A DNA stretch of 64,000 bases from Ascidia mentula (lineage: Eukaryota; Chordata; Ascidiacea; Phlebobranchia; Ascidiidae), in NCBI GenBank assembly GCA_947561715.1, contig OX387197.1, positions 16,420,766 through 16,484,765 on the forward strand, written 5' to 3'. Within the stretch, counting starts at the first letter, position 1; every line of letters starts with the position of its first letter. This document shows positions 1 through 10,767 of the stretch, piece after piece. A program made the translations under genes and the position numbers. The notes beneath the pieces were generated by a model, which was not told the origin of the DNA, made no database searches, and worked only from the letters and a program-made list of their open reading frames with translations.

Positions 1-127
1 GAGTCCAGCCTATGTCTCCCATTGTTAAGTGGGCCTGGGGCTAGAAAAAAACAGAGTCCAGCCTATCCCACCCAGTCTTATCTTCGGCCCTATCTAGCCC
101 ATTGTTAAGTGGGTCGCGAAAAAAACA

Positions 128-180
128 GAGTCCAGCCTATGTCTCCCATTGTTAAGTGGGCTTGGGGCTCGAAAAAAACA
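128..180 (+). repeat. Monomer A, type example (53 bp)
   Basis: Parts in order: 13-bp head GAGTCCAGCCTAT, 4-nt variable block GTCT, 16-bp core CCCATTGTTAAGTGGG, 9-nt block CTTGGGGCT, 11-bp tail CGAAAAAAACA (13+4+16+9+11 = 53). Main subtypes differ in the 4-nt block and next base. GTCTCCC occurs throughout. GTCGCCC is common up to about 23 kb, then rare (seen again near 63.28 kb). GTCTGCC first appears near 19.26 kb and dominates zone III. Other recurring variants are CCAATG for CCTATG (zone I), GTGAGCTTGG (zones II and IV), GTTGAGTGGGTTTGG (zone IV) and GGGACTCG for GGGGCTCG (zone III). Confidence 0.95.
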
Positions 181-254
181 GAGTCCAGCCTATCCCACCC
201 AGTCTTAACTTCGGCCCTATCTCGCCCATTGTTAAGTGGGTCGCGAAAAAAACA
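181..254 (+). repeat. Monomer B, type example (74 bp)
   Basis: B has the same head, core and tail as A. It carries 31 nt (194-224) where A has 4 nt, and 3 nt (TCG) where A has the 9-nt CTTGGGGCT block (13+31+16+3+11 = 74). The TCGCGA at the core-tail junction is a NruI recognition site. Main subtypes are CTCGCCC or CTAGCCC before the core; ATAACACCC in place of ATCCCACCC (from about 19.44 kb on); ACACCCAATCTT with GTCGCAAAA (zone III); GTGAAG for GTTAAG in the core (zone IV); and GGGAAATAAACAG at the tail (zone IV). Confidence 0.95.
197..241 (+). repeat. Imperfect inverted repeat inside monomer B
   Basis: The left arm ACCCA-GT-CTTAAC (197-209) is the reverse complement of the right arm GTTAAGTGGGT (231-241), apart from a 2-nt GT bulge. 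This gives 11 potential base pairs around a 21-nt loop (210-230). It recurs in most B units. Variants that hit an arm (GTGAAG in zone IV; CAGTTGTAAC near 50518, 54989, 60014, 61566 and 63648) carry no matching change in the other arm. I therefore see no covariation supporting a selected RNA or cruciform structure. Confidence 0.7.
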
Positions 255-678
255 GAGTCCAGCCAATGTCGCCCATTGTTAAGTGGCCTTGGGGCTCGAA
301 AAAAACAGAGTCCAGCCAATGTCTCCCATTGTTAAGTGGGCTTGGGGCTCGAAAAAAACAGAGTCCAGCCTATCCCACCCAGTCTTAACTTCGGCGCTAT
401 CTAGCCCATTGTTAAGTGGGTCGCGAAAAAAACAGAGTCCAGCCTATGTCTCCCATTGTTAAGTGGGCTTGGGGCTCGAAAAAAACAGAGTCCAGCCTAT
501 CCCACCCAGTCTTAACTTCAGCCCTATCTCGCCCATTGTTAAGTGGGTCGCGAAAAAAACAGAGTCCAGCCTATGTCTCCCTTTGTTAAGTGGGCTTGGG
601 GCTCGAAAAAAACAGAGTCCAGCCTATCCCACCCAGTCTTAACTTCGGCCCTATCTAGCCCATTGTTAAGTGGGTCGC

Positions 679-2664
679 GATAAAAACAGCCTATCCCACC
701 CAGTCTTAACTTCGGCCCTATCTAGCCCATTGTTAAGTGGGTCGCGAAAAAAACAGAGTCCAGCCTATGTCTCCCATTGTTAAGTGGGCTTGGGGCTCGA
801 AAAAAACAGAGTCCAGCCTATCCCACCCAGTCTTAACTTCGGCCCTATCTCGCCCATTGTTAAGTGGGTCGCGAAAAAAACAGAGTCCAGCCTATGTCGC
901 CCATTGTTTAGTGGGCTTGGGGCTCGAAAAAAACAGAGTCCAGCCTATCCCACCCAGTCTTAACTTCGGCCCTATCTCGCCCATTGTTAAGTGGGTCGCG
1001 AAAAAAACAGAGTCCAGCCTATGTCGCCCATTGTTAAGTGGGCTTGGGGCTCGAAAAAAACAGAGTCCAGCCTATCCCACCCAGTCTTAACTTCGGCCCT
1101 ATCTAGCACATTGTTAAGTGGGTCGCGAAAAAAACAGAGTCCAGCCTATGTCGCCCATTGTTAAGTGGGCTTGGGGCTCGAAAAAAACAGAGTCCAGCCT
1201 ATCCCACCCAGTCTTAACTTCGGCCCTATATAGCCCATTGTTAAGTGGGTCGCGAAAAAAACAGAGTCCAGCCTATCCCACCCAGTCTTAACTTCAGCCC
1301 TATCTCGCCCATTGTTAAGTGGGTCGCGAAAAAAACAGAGTCCAGCCTATGTCTCCCATTGTTAAGTGGGCCTGGGGCTAGAAAAAAACAGAGTCCAGCC
1401 TATCCCACCCAGTCTTATCTTCGGCCCTATCTAGCCCATTGTTAAGTGGGTCGCGAAAAAAACAGAGTCCAGCCTATGTCTCCCATTGTTAAGTGGGCTT
1501 GGGGCTCGAAAAAAACAGAGTCCAGCCTATCCCACCCAGTCTTAACTTCGGCCCTATCTCGCCCATTGTTAAGTGGGTCGCGAAAAAAACAGAGTCCAGC
1601 CAATGTCGCCCATTGTTAAGTGGCTTTGGGGCTCGAAAAAAACAGAGTCCAGCCAATGTCTCCCATTGTTAAGTGGGCTTGGGGCTCGAAAAAAACAGAG
1701 TCCAGCCTATCCCACCCAGTCTTAACTTCGGCGCTATCTAGCCCATTGTTAAGTGGGTCGCGAAAAAAACAGAGTCCAGCCTATGTCTCCCATTGTTAAG
1801 TGGGCTTGGGGCTCGAAAAAAACAGAGTCCAGCCTATCCCACCCAGTCTTAACTTCGGCCCTATCTCGCCCATTGTTAAGTGGGTCGCGAAAAAAACAGA
1901 GTCCAGCCTATGTCGCCCATTGTTAAGTGGGCTTGGGGCTCGAAAAAAACAGAGTCCAGCCTATCCCACCCAGTCTTAACTTCGGCCCTATCTAGCCCAT
2001 TGTTAAGTGGGTCGCGATAAAAACAGCCTATCCCACCCAGTCTTAACTTCGGCCCTATCTAGCCCATTGTTAAGTGGGTCGCGAAAAAAACAGAGTCCAG
2101 CCTATGTCGCCCATTGTTAAGTGGGCTTGGGGCTCGAAAAAAACAGAGTCCAGCCTATCCCACCCAGTCTTAACTTCGGCCCTATCTCGCCCATTGTTAA
2201 GTGGGTCGCGAAAAAAACAGAGTCCAGCCTATGTCGCCCATTGTTAAGTGGGCTCGGGGCTCGAAAAAAACAGAGTCCAGCCTATCCCACCCAGTCTTAA
2301 CTTCGGCCCTATCTAGCCCATTGTTAAGTGGGTCGCGAAAAAAAAAGAGTCCAGCCTATGTCGCCCATTGTTAAGTGGGCTTGGGGCTCGAAAAAAACAG
2401 AGTCCAGCCTGTCCCACCCAGTCTTAACTTCGGCCCTATCTAGCCCATTGTTAAGTGGGTCGCGAAAAAAACAGAGTCCAGCCTATCCCACCCAGTCTTA
2501 ACTTCAGCCCTATCTCGCCCATTGTTAAGTGGGTCGCGAAAAAAACAGAGTCCAGCCTATGTCTCCCATTGTTAAGTGGGCTTGGGGCTCGAAAAAAACA
2601 GAGTCCAGCCTATCCCACCCAGTCTTAACTTCGGCCCTATCTAGCCCATTGTTAAGTGGGTCGC
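679..2664 (+). repeat. 1986-bp HOR copy (14A + 17B)
   Basis: Bounded by deletion-marked B units at 679 and 2665, with another inside at 2016. The sub-blocks are 1337 bp (10A+11B minus 7) and 649 bp (4A+6B minus 7), which sum to 1986. The 649 block includes two B-B junctions. Confidence 0.85.
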
Positions 2665-4650
2665 GATAAAAACAGCCTATCCCACCCAGTCTTAACTTCG
2701 GCCCTATCTAGCCCATTGTTAAGTGGGTCGCGAAAAAAACAGAGTCCAGCCTATGTCGCCCATTGTTAAGTGGGCTTGGGGCTCGAAAAAAACAGAGTCC
2801 AGCCTATCCCACCCAGTCTTAACTTCGGCCCTATATAGCCCATTGTTAAGTGGGTCGCGAAAAAAACAGAGTCCAGCCTATCCCACCCAGTCTTAACTTC
2901 AGCCCTATCTCGCCCATTGTTAAGTGGGTCGCGAAAAAAACAGAGTCCAGCCTATGTCTCCCATTGTTAAGTGGGCCTGGGGCTAGAAAAAAACAGAGTC
3001 CAGCCTATCCCACCCAGTCTTATCTTCGGCCCTATCTAGCCCATTGTTAAGTGGGTCGCGAAAAAAACAGAGTCCAGCCTATGTCTCCCATTGTTAAGTG
3101 GGCTTGGGGCTCGAAAAAAACAGAGTCCAGCCTATCCCACCCAGTCTTAACTTCGGCCCTATCTCGCCCATTGTTAAGTGGGTCGCGAAAAAAACAGAGT
3201 CCAGCCAATGTCGCCCATTGTTAAGTGGGCTTGGGGCTCGAAAAAAACAGAGTCCAGCCAATGTCTCCCATTGTTAAGTGGGCTTGGGGCTCGAAAAAAA
3301 CAGAGTCCAGCCTATCTCACCCAGTCTTAACTTCGGCCCTATCTCGCCCATTGTTAAGTGGGTCGCGAAAAAAACAGAGTCCAGCCTATGTCTCCCATTG
3401 TTAAGTGGGCTTTGGGCTCGAAAAAAACAGAGTCCAGCCTATCCCACCCAGTCTTAACTTCGGCCCTATCTCGCCCATTGTTAAGTGGGTCGCGAAAAAA
3501 ACAGAGTCCAGCCTATGTCGCCCATTGTTAAGTGGGCTTGGGGCTCGAAAAAATCGGAGTCCAGCCTATCCCACCCAGTCTTAACTTCGGCCCTATCTAG
3601 CCCATTGTTAAGTGGGTGGCGAAAAAAACAGAGTTCAGCCTATGTCTCCCATTGTTAAGTGGGCTTGGGGCTAGAAAAAAACAGAGTCCAGCCTATCCCA
3701 CCCAGTCTTAACTTCGGCCCTATCTCGCCCATTGTTAAGTGGGTCGCGAAAAAAACAGAGTCCAGCCCATGTCTCCCATTGTTAAGTGGGCTTGGGGCTC
3801 GAAAAAAACAGAGTCCAGCCTATCCCACCCAGTCTTAACTTCGGCCCTATCTCGCCCATTGTTAAGTGGGTCGCGAAAAAAACAGAGTCCAGCCTATGTC
3901 GCCCATTGTTAAGTGGGCTTGGGGCTCGAAAAAAACAGAGTCCAGCCTATCCCACCCAGTCTTAACTTCGGCCCTATCTAGCCCATTGTTAAGTGGGTCG
4001 CGATAAAAACAGCCTATCCCACCCAGTCTTAACTTCGGCCCTATCTAGCCCATTGTTAAGTGGGTCGCGAAAAAAACAGAGTCCAGCCTATGTCGCCCAT
4101 TGTTAAGTGGGCTTGGGGCTCGAAAAAAACAGAGTCCAGCCTATCCCACCCAGTCTTAACTTCGGCCCTATCTCGCCCATTGTTAAGTGGGTCGCGAAAA
4201 AAACAGAGTCCAGCCTATGTCGCCCATTGTTAAGTGGGCTTGGGGCTCGAAAAAAACAGAGTCCAGCCTGTCCCACCCAGTCTTAACTTCGGCCCTATCT
4301 AGCCCATTGTTAAGTGGGTCGCGAAAAAAACAGAGTCCAGCCTATCCCACCCAGTCTTAACTTCAGCCCTATCTCGCCCATTGTTAAGTGGGTCGCGAAA
4401 AAAACAGAGTCCAGCCTATGTCTCCCATTGTTAAGTGGGCTTGGGGCTCGAAAAAAACAGAGTCCAGCCTATCCCACCCAGTCTTAACTTCGGCCCTATC
4501 TCGCCCATTGTTAAGTGGGTCGCGAAAAAAACAGAGTCCAGCCTATGTCGCCCATTGTTAAGTGGGCTTGGGGCTCGAAAAAAACAGAGTCCAGCCTATC
4601 CCACCCAGTCTTAACTTCGGCCCTATCTAGCACATTGTTAAGTGGGTCGC
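2665..4650 (+). repeat. 1986-bp HOR copy, second tandem
   Basis: Same 1337 + 649 marker spacing as the preceding copy (2665, 4002, 4651). Scattered single-base differences separate the copies, for example GTCGGAGTCC near 3555 and GGGTGGCG near 3615. Confidence 0.85.
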
Positions 4651-7600
4651 GATAAAAACAGCCTATCCCACCCAGTCTTAACTTCGGCCCTATCTAGCCC
4701 ATTGTTAAGTGGGTCGCGAAAAAAACAGAGTCCAGCCTATGTCGCCCATTGTTAAGTGGGCTTGGGGCTCGAAAAAAACAGAGTCCAGCCTATCCCACCC
4801 AGTCTTAACTTCGGCCCTATCTCGCCCATTGTTAAGTGGGTCGCGAAAAAAACAGAGTCCAGCCTATGTCGCCCATTGTTAAGTGGGCTTGGGGCTCGAA
4901 AAAAACAGAGTCCAGCCTGTCCCACCCAGTCTTAACTTCAGCCCTATCTCGCCCATTGTTAAGTGGGTCGCGAAAAAAACAGAGTCCAGCCTATGTCTCC
5001 CATTGTTAAGTGGGCTTGGGGCTCGAAAAAAACAGAGTCCAGCCTATCCCACCCAGTCTTAACTTCGGCCCTATCTAGCCCATTGTTAAGTGGGTCGCGA
5101 TAAAATCAGCCTATCCCACCCAGTCTTAACTTCGGCCCTATCTAGCCCATTGTTAAGTGGGTCGCGAAAAAAACAGAGTCCAGCCTATGTCTCCCATTGT
5201 TAAGTGGGCTTGGGGCTCGAAAAAAACAGAGTCCAGCCTATCCCACCCAGTCTTAACTTCGGCCCTATCTCGCCCATTGTTAAGTGGGTCGCGAAAAAAA
5301 CAGAGTCCAGCCTATGTCGCCCATTGTTAAGTGGGCTTGGGGCTCGAAAAAAACAGAGTCCAGCCTATCCCACCCAGTCTTAACTTCGGCCCTATCTAGC
5401 ACATTGTTAAGTGGGTCGCGAAAAAAACAGAGTCCAGCCTATGTCGCCCATTGTTAAGTGGGCTTGGGGCTCGAAAAAAACAGAGTCCAGCCTATCCCAC
5501 CCAGTCTTAACTTCGGCCCTATATAGCCCATTGTTAAGTGGGTCGCGAAAAAAACAGAGTCCAGCCTATCCCACCCAGTCTTAACTTCAGCCCTATCTCG
5601 CCCATTGTTAAGTGGGTCGCGAAAAAAACAGAGTCCAGCCTATGTCTCCCATTGTTAAGTGGGCCTGGGGCTAGAAAAAAACAGAGTCCAGCCTATCCCA
5701 CCCAGTCTTATCTTCGGCCCTATCTAGCCCATTGTTAAGTGGGTCGCGAAAAAAACAGAGTCCAGCCTATGTCTCCCATTGTTAAGTGGGCTTGGGGCTC
5801 GAAAAAAACAGAGTCCAGCCTATCCCACCCAGTCTTAACTTCGGCCCTATCTCGCCCATTGTTAAGTGGGTCGCGAAAAAAACAGAGTCCAGCCAATGTC
5901 GCCCATTGTTAAGTGGCCTTGGGGCTCGAAAAAAACAGAGTCCAGCCAATGTCTCCCATTGTTAAGTGGGCTTGGGGCTCGAAAAAAACAGAGTCCAGCC
6001 TATCCCACCCAGTCTTAACTTCGGCACTATCTAGCCCATTGTTAAGTGGGTCGCGAAAAAAACAGAGTCCAGCCTATGTCTCCCATTGTTAAGTGGGCTT
6101 GGGGCTCGAAAAAAACAGAGTCCAGCCTATCCCACCCAGTCTTAACTTCGGCCCTATCTCGCCCATTGTTAAGTGGGTCGCGAAAAAAACAGAGTCCAGC
6201 CTATGTCTCCCATTGTTAAGTGGGCTTGGGGCTCGAAAAAAACAGAGTCCAGCCTATCCCACCCAGTCTTAACTTCGGCCCTATCTCGCCCATTGTTAAG
6301 TGGGTCGCGAAAAAAACAGAGTCCAGCCAATGTCGCCCATTGTTAAGTGGCCTTGGGGCTCGAAAAAAACAGAGTCCAGCCAATGTCTCCCATTGTTAAG
6401 TGGGCTTGGGGCTCGAAAAAAACAGAGTCCAGCCTATCCCACCTAGTCTTAACTTCGGCACTATCTAGCCCATTGTTAAGTGGGTCGCGAAAAAAACAGA
6501 GTCCAGCCTATGTCTCCCATTGTTAAGTGGGCTTGGGGCTCGAAAAAAACAGAGTCCAGCCTATCCCACCCAGTCTTAACTTCGGCCCTATCTAGCCCAT
6601 TGTTAAGTGGGTCGCGATAAAAACAGCCTATCCCACCCAGTCTTAACTTCGGCCCTATCTAGCCCATTGTTAAGTGGGTCGCGAAAAAAACAGAGTCCAG
6701 CCTATGTCGCCCATTGTTAAGTGGGCTTGGGGCTCGAAAAAAACAGAGTCCAGCCTATCCCACCCAGTCTTAACTTCGGCCCTATCTCGCCCATTGTTAA
6801 GTGGGTCGCGAAAAAAACAGAGTCCAGCCTATGTCGCCCATTGTTAAGTGGGCTTGGGGCTCGAAAAAAACAGAGTCCAGCCTATCCCACCCAGTCTTAA
6901 CTTCGGCCCTATCTAGCACATTGTTAAGTGGGTCGCGAAAAAAACAGAGTCCAGCCTATGTCGCCCATTGTTAAGTGGGCTTGGGGCTCGAAAAAAACAG
7001 AGTCCAGCCTATCCCACCCAGTCTTAACTTCGGCCCTATCTCGCCCATTGTTAAGTGGGTCGCGAAAAAAACAGAGTCCAGCCTATGTCGCCCATTGTTA
7101 AGTGGGCTTGGGGCTCGAAAAAAACAGAGTCCAGCCTATCCCACCCAGTCTTAACTTCGGCCCTATCTAGCCCATTGTTAAGTGGGTCGCGAAAAAAAAA
7201 GAGTCCAGCCTATGTCGCCCATTGTTAAGTGGGCTTGGGGCTCGAAAAAAACAGAGTCCAGCCTGTCCCACCCAGTCTTAACTTCGGCCCTATCTAGCCC
7301 ATTGTTAAGTGGGTCGCGAAAAAAACAGAGTCCAGCCTATCCCACCCAGTCTTAACTTCAGCCCTATCTCGCCCATTGTTAAGTGGGTCGCGAAAAAAAC
7401 AGAGTCCAGCCTATGTCTCCCATTGTTAAGTGGGCTTGGGGCTCGAAAAAAACAGAGTCCAGCCTATCCCACCCAGTCTTAACTTCGGCCCTATCTAGCC
7501 CATTGTTAAGTGGGTCGCGATAAAAACAGCCTATCCCACCCAGTCTTAACTTCGGCCCTATCTAGCCCATTGTTAAGTGGGTCGCGAAAAAAACAGAGTC

Positions 7601-10600
7601 CAGCCTATGTCTCCCATTGTTAAGTGGGCTTGGGGCTCGAAAAAAACAGAGTCCAGCCTATCCCACCCAGTCTTAACTTCGGCCCTATCTCGCCCATTGT
7701 TAAGTGGGTCGCGAAAAAAACGGAGTCCAGCCTATGTCGCCCATTGTTAAGTGGGCTTGGGGCTCGAAAAAAACAGAGTCCAGCCTATCCCACCCAGTCT
7801 TAACTTCGGCCCTATCTAGCCCATTGTTAAGTGGGTCGCGAAAAAAACAGAGTCCAGCCTATGTCTCCCATTGTTAAGTGGGCTTGGGGCTCGAAAAAAA
7901 CAGAGTCCAGCCTATCCCACCCAGTCTTAACTTCGGCCCTATCTCGCCCATTGTTAAGTGGGTCGCGAAAAAAACAGAGTCCAGCCAATGTCGCCCATTG
8001 TTAAGTGGCCTTGGGGCTCGAAAAAAACAGAGTCCAGCCAATGTCTCCCATTGTTAAGTGGGCTTGGGGCTCGAAAAAAACAGAGTCCAGCCTATCCCAC
8101 CCAGTCTTAACTTCGGCACTATCTAGCCCATTGTTAAGTGGGTCGCGAAAAAAACAGAGTCCAGCCTATGTCTCCCATTGTTAAGTGGGCTTGGGGCTCG
8201 AAAAAAACAGAGTCCAGCCTATCCCACCCAGTCTTAACTTCGGCCCTATCTCGCCCATTGTTAAGTGGGTCGCGAAAAAAACAGAGTCCAGCCTATGTCT
8301 CCCATTGTTAAGTGGGCTTGGGGCTCGAAAAAAACAGAGTCCAGCCTATCCCACCCAGTCTTAACTTCGGCCCTATCTCGCCCATTGTTAAGTGGGTCGC
8401 GAAAAAAACAGAGTCCAGCCAATGTCGCCCATTGTTAAGTGGCCTTGGGGCTCGAAAAAAACAGAGTCCAGCCAATGTCTCCCATTGTTAAGTGGGCTTG
8501 GGGCTCGAAAAAAACAGAGTCCAGCCTATCCCACCTAGTCTTAACTTCGGCACTATCTAGCCCATTGTTAAGTGGGTCGCGAAAAAAACAGAGTCCAGCC
8601 TATGTCTCCCATTGTTAAGTGGGCTTGGGGCTCGAAAAAAACAGAGTCCAGCCTATCCCACCCAGTCTTAACTTCGGCCCTATCTAGCCCATTGTTAAGT
8701 GGGTCGCGATAAAAACAGCCTATCCCACCCAGTCTTAACTTCGGCCCTATCTAGCCCATTGTTAAGTGGGTCGCGAAAAAAACAGAGTCCAGCCTATGTC
8801 GCCCATTGTTAAGTGGGCTTGGGGCTCGAAAAAAACAGAGTCCAGCCTATCCCACCCAGTCTTAACTTCGGCCCTATCTCGCCCATTGTTAAGTGGGTCG
8901 CGAAAAAAACAGAGTCCAGCCTATGTCGCCCATTGTTAAGTGGGCTTGGGGCTCGAAAAAAACAGAGTCCAGCCTATCCCACCCAGTCTTAACTTCGGCC
9001 CTATCTAGCCCATTGTTAAGTGGGTCGCGAAAAAAAAAGAGTCCAGCCTATGTCGCCCATTGTTAAGTGGGCTTGGGGCTCGAAAAAAACAGAGTCCAGC
9101 CTGTCCCACCCAGTCTTAACTTCGGCCCTATCTAGCCCATTGTTAAGTGGGTCGCGAAAAAAACAGAGTCCAGCCTATCCCACCCAGTCTTAACTTCAGC
9201 CCTATCTCGCCCATTGTTAAGTGGGTCGCGAAAAAAACAGAGTCCAGCCTATGTCTCCCATTGTTAAGTGGGCTTGGGGCTCGAAAAAAACAGAGTCCAG
9301 CCTATCCCACCCAGTCTTAACTTCGGCCCTATCTAGCCCATTGTTAAGTGGGTCGCGATAAAAACAGCCTATCCCACCCAGTCTTAACTTCGGCCCTATC
9401 TAGCCCATTGTTAAGTGGGTCGCGAAAAAAACAGAGTCCAGCCTATGTCTCCCATTGTTAAGTGGGCTTGGGGCTCGAAAAAAACAGAGTCCAGCCTATC
9501 CCACCCAGTCTTAACTTCGGCCCTATCTCGCCCATTGTTAAGTGGGTCGCGAAAAAAACGGAGTCCAGCCTATGTCGCCCATTGTTAAGTGGGCTTGGGG
9601 CTCGAAAAAAACAGAGTCCAGCCTATCCCACCCAGTCTTAACTTCGGCCCTATCTAGCACATTGTTAAGTGGGTCGCGAAAAAAACAGAGTCCAGCCTAT
9701 GTCGCCCATTGTTAAGTGGGCTTGGGGCTCGAAAAAAACAGAGTCCAGCCTATCCCACCCAGTCTTAACTTCGGCCCTATATAGCCCATTGTTAAGTGGG
9801 TCGCGAAAAAAACAGAGTCCAGCCTATCCCACCCAGTCTTAACTTCAGCCCTATCTCGCCCATTGTTAAGTGGGTCGCGAAAAAAACAGAGTCCAGCCAA
9901 TGTCGCCCATTGTTAAGTGGGCTTGGGGCTCGAAAAAAACAGAGTCCAGCCTATCCCACCCAGTCTTAACTTCGGCCCTATATAGCCCATTGTTAAGTGG
10001 GTCGCGAAAAAAACAGAGTCCAGCCTATCCCACCCAGTCTTAACTTCAGCCCTATCTCGCCCATTGTTAAGTGGGTCGCGAAAAAAACAGAGTCCAGCCA
10101 ATGTCTCCCATTGTTAAGTGGGCTTGGGGCTCGAAAAAAACAGAGTCCAGCCTATCCCACCCAGTCTTAACTTCGGCCCTATCTCGCCCATTGTTAAGTG
10201 GGTCGCGAAAAAAACAGAGTCCAGCCAATGTCGCCCATTGTTAAGTGGCCTTGGGGCTCGAAAAAAACAGAGTCCAGCCAATGTCTCCCATTGTTAAGTG
10301 GGCTTGGGGCTCGAAAAAAACAGAGTCCAGCCTATCCCACCCAGTCTTAACTTCGGCACTATCTAGCCCATTGTTAAGTGGGTCGCGAAAAAAACAGAGT
10401 CCAGCCTATGTCTCCCATTGTTAAGTGGGCTTGGGGCTCGAAAAAAACAGAGTCCAGCCTATCCCACCCAGTCTTAACTTCGGCCCTATCTCGCCCATTG
10501 TTAAGTGGGTCGCGAAAAAAACAGAGTCCAGCCTATGTCTCCCATTGTTAAGTGGGCTTGGGGCTCGAAAAAAACAGAGTCCAGCCTATCCCACCCAGTC

Positions 10601-10767
10601 TTAACTTCGGCCCTATCTCGCCCATTGTTAAGTGGGTCGCGAAAAAAACAGAGTCCAGCCTATGTCGCCCATTGTTAAGTGGGCTTGGGGCTCGAAAAAA
10701 ACAGAGTCCAGCCTATCCCACCCAGTCTTAACTTCGGCCCTATCTAGCCCATTGTTAAGTGGGTCGC

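Noticed and set aside
128-180. RNA polymerase III B-box or tRNA-derived element (GGCTCGAAA; GGGTTCGAA near 63302) with a T7 terminator on the minus strand
   Set aside because: The B-box consensus needs a C shortly after the TTCGA-like core, and here the A-tract follows. No A-box or cloverleaf was found. A T7 run on the minus strand recurs in nearly every monomer, so it is not a specific terminator.
216-220. Target-site duplication of a mobile element (CCTAT flanking 22 nt in B)
   Set aside because: Kept only as a clue to the origin of B. 22 nt is too short for any known transposon and has no terminal inverted repeats, so I do not call a mobile element.
181-254. CENP-B box in monomer B (CTTCGGCCCTATCTCG)
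   Set aside because: The TTCG is present, but the required A and CGGG are not at the right positions of the NTTCGNNNNANNCGGGN consensus. TTCG on the reverse strand of the A-tract also lacks the rest.
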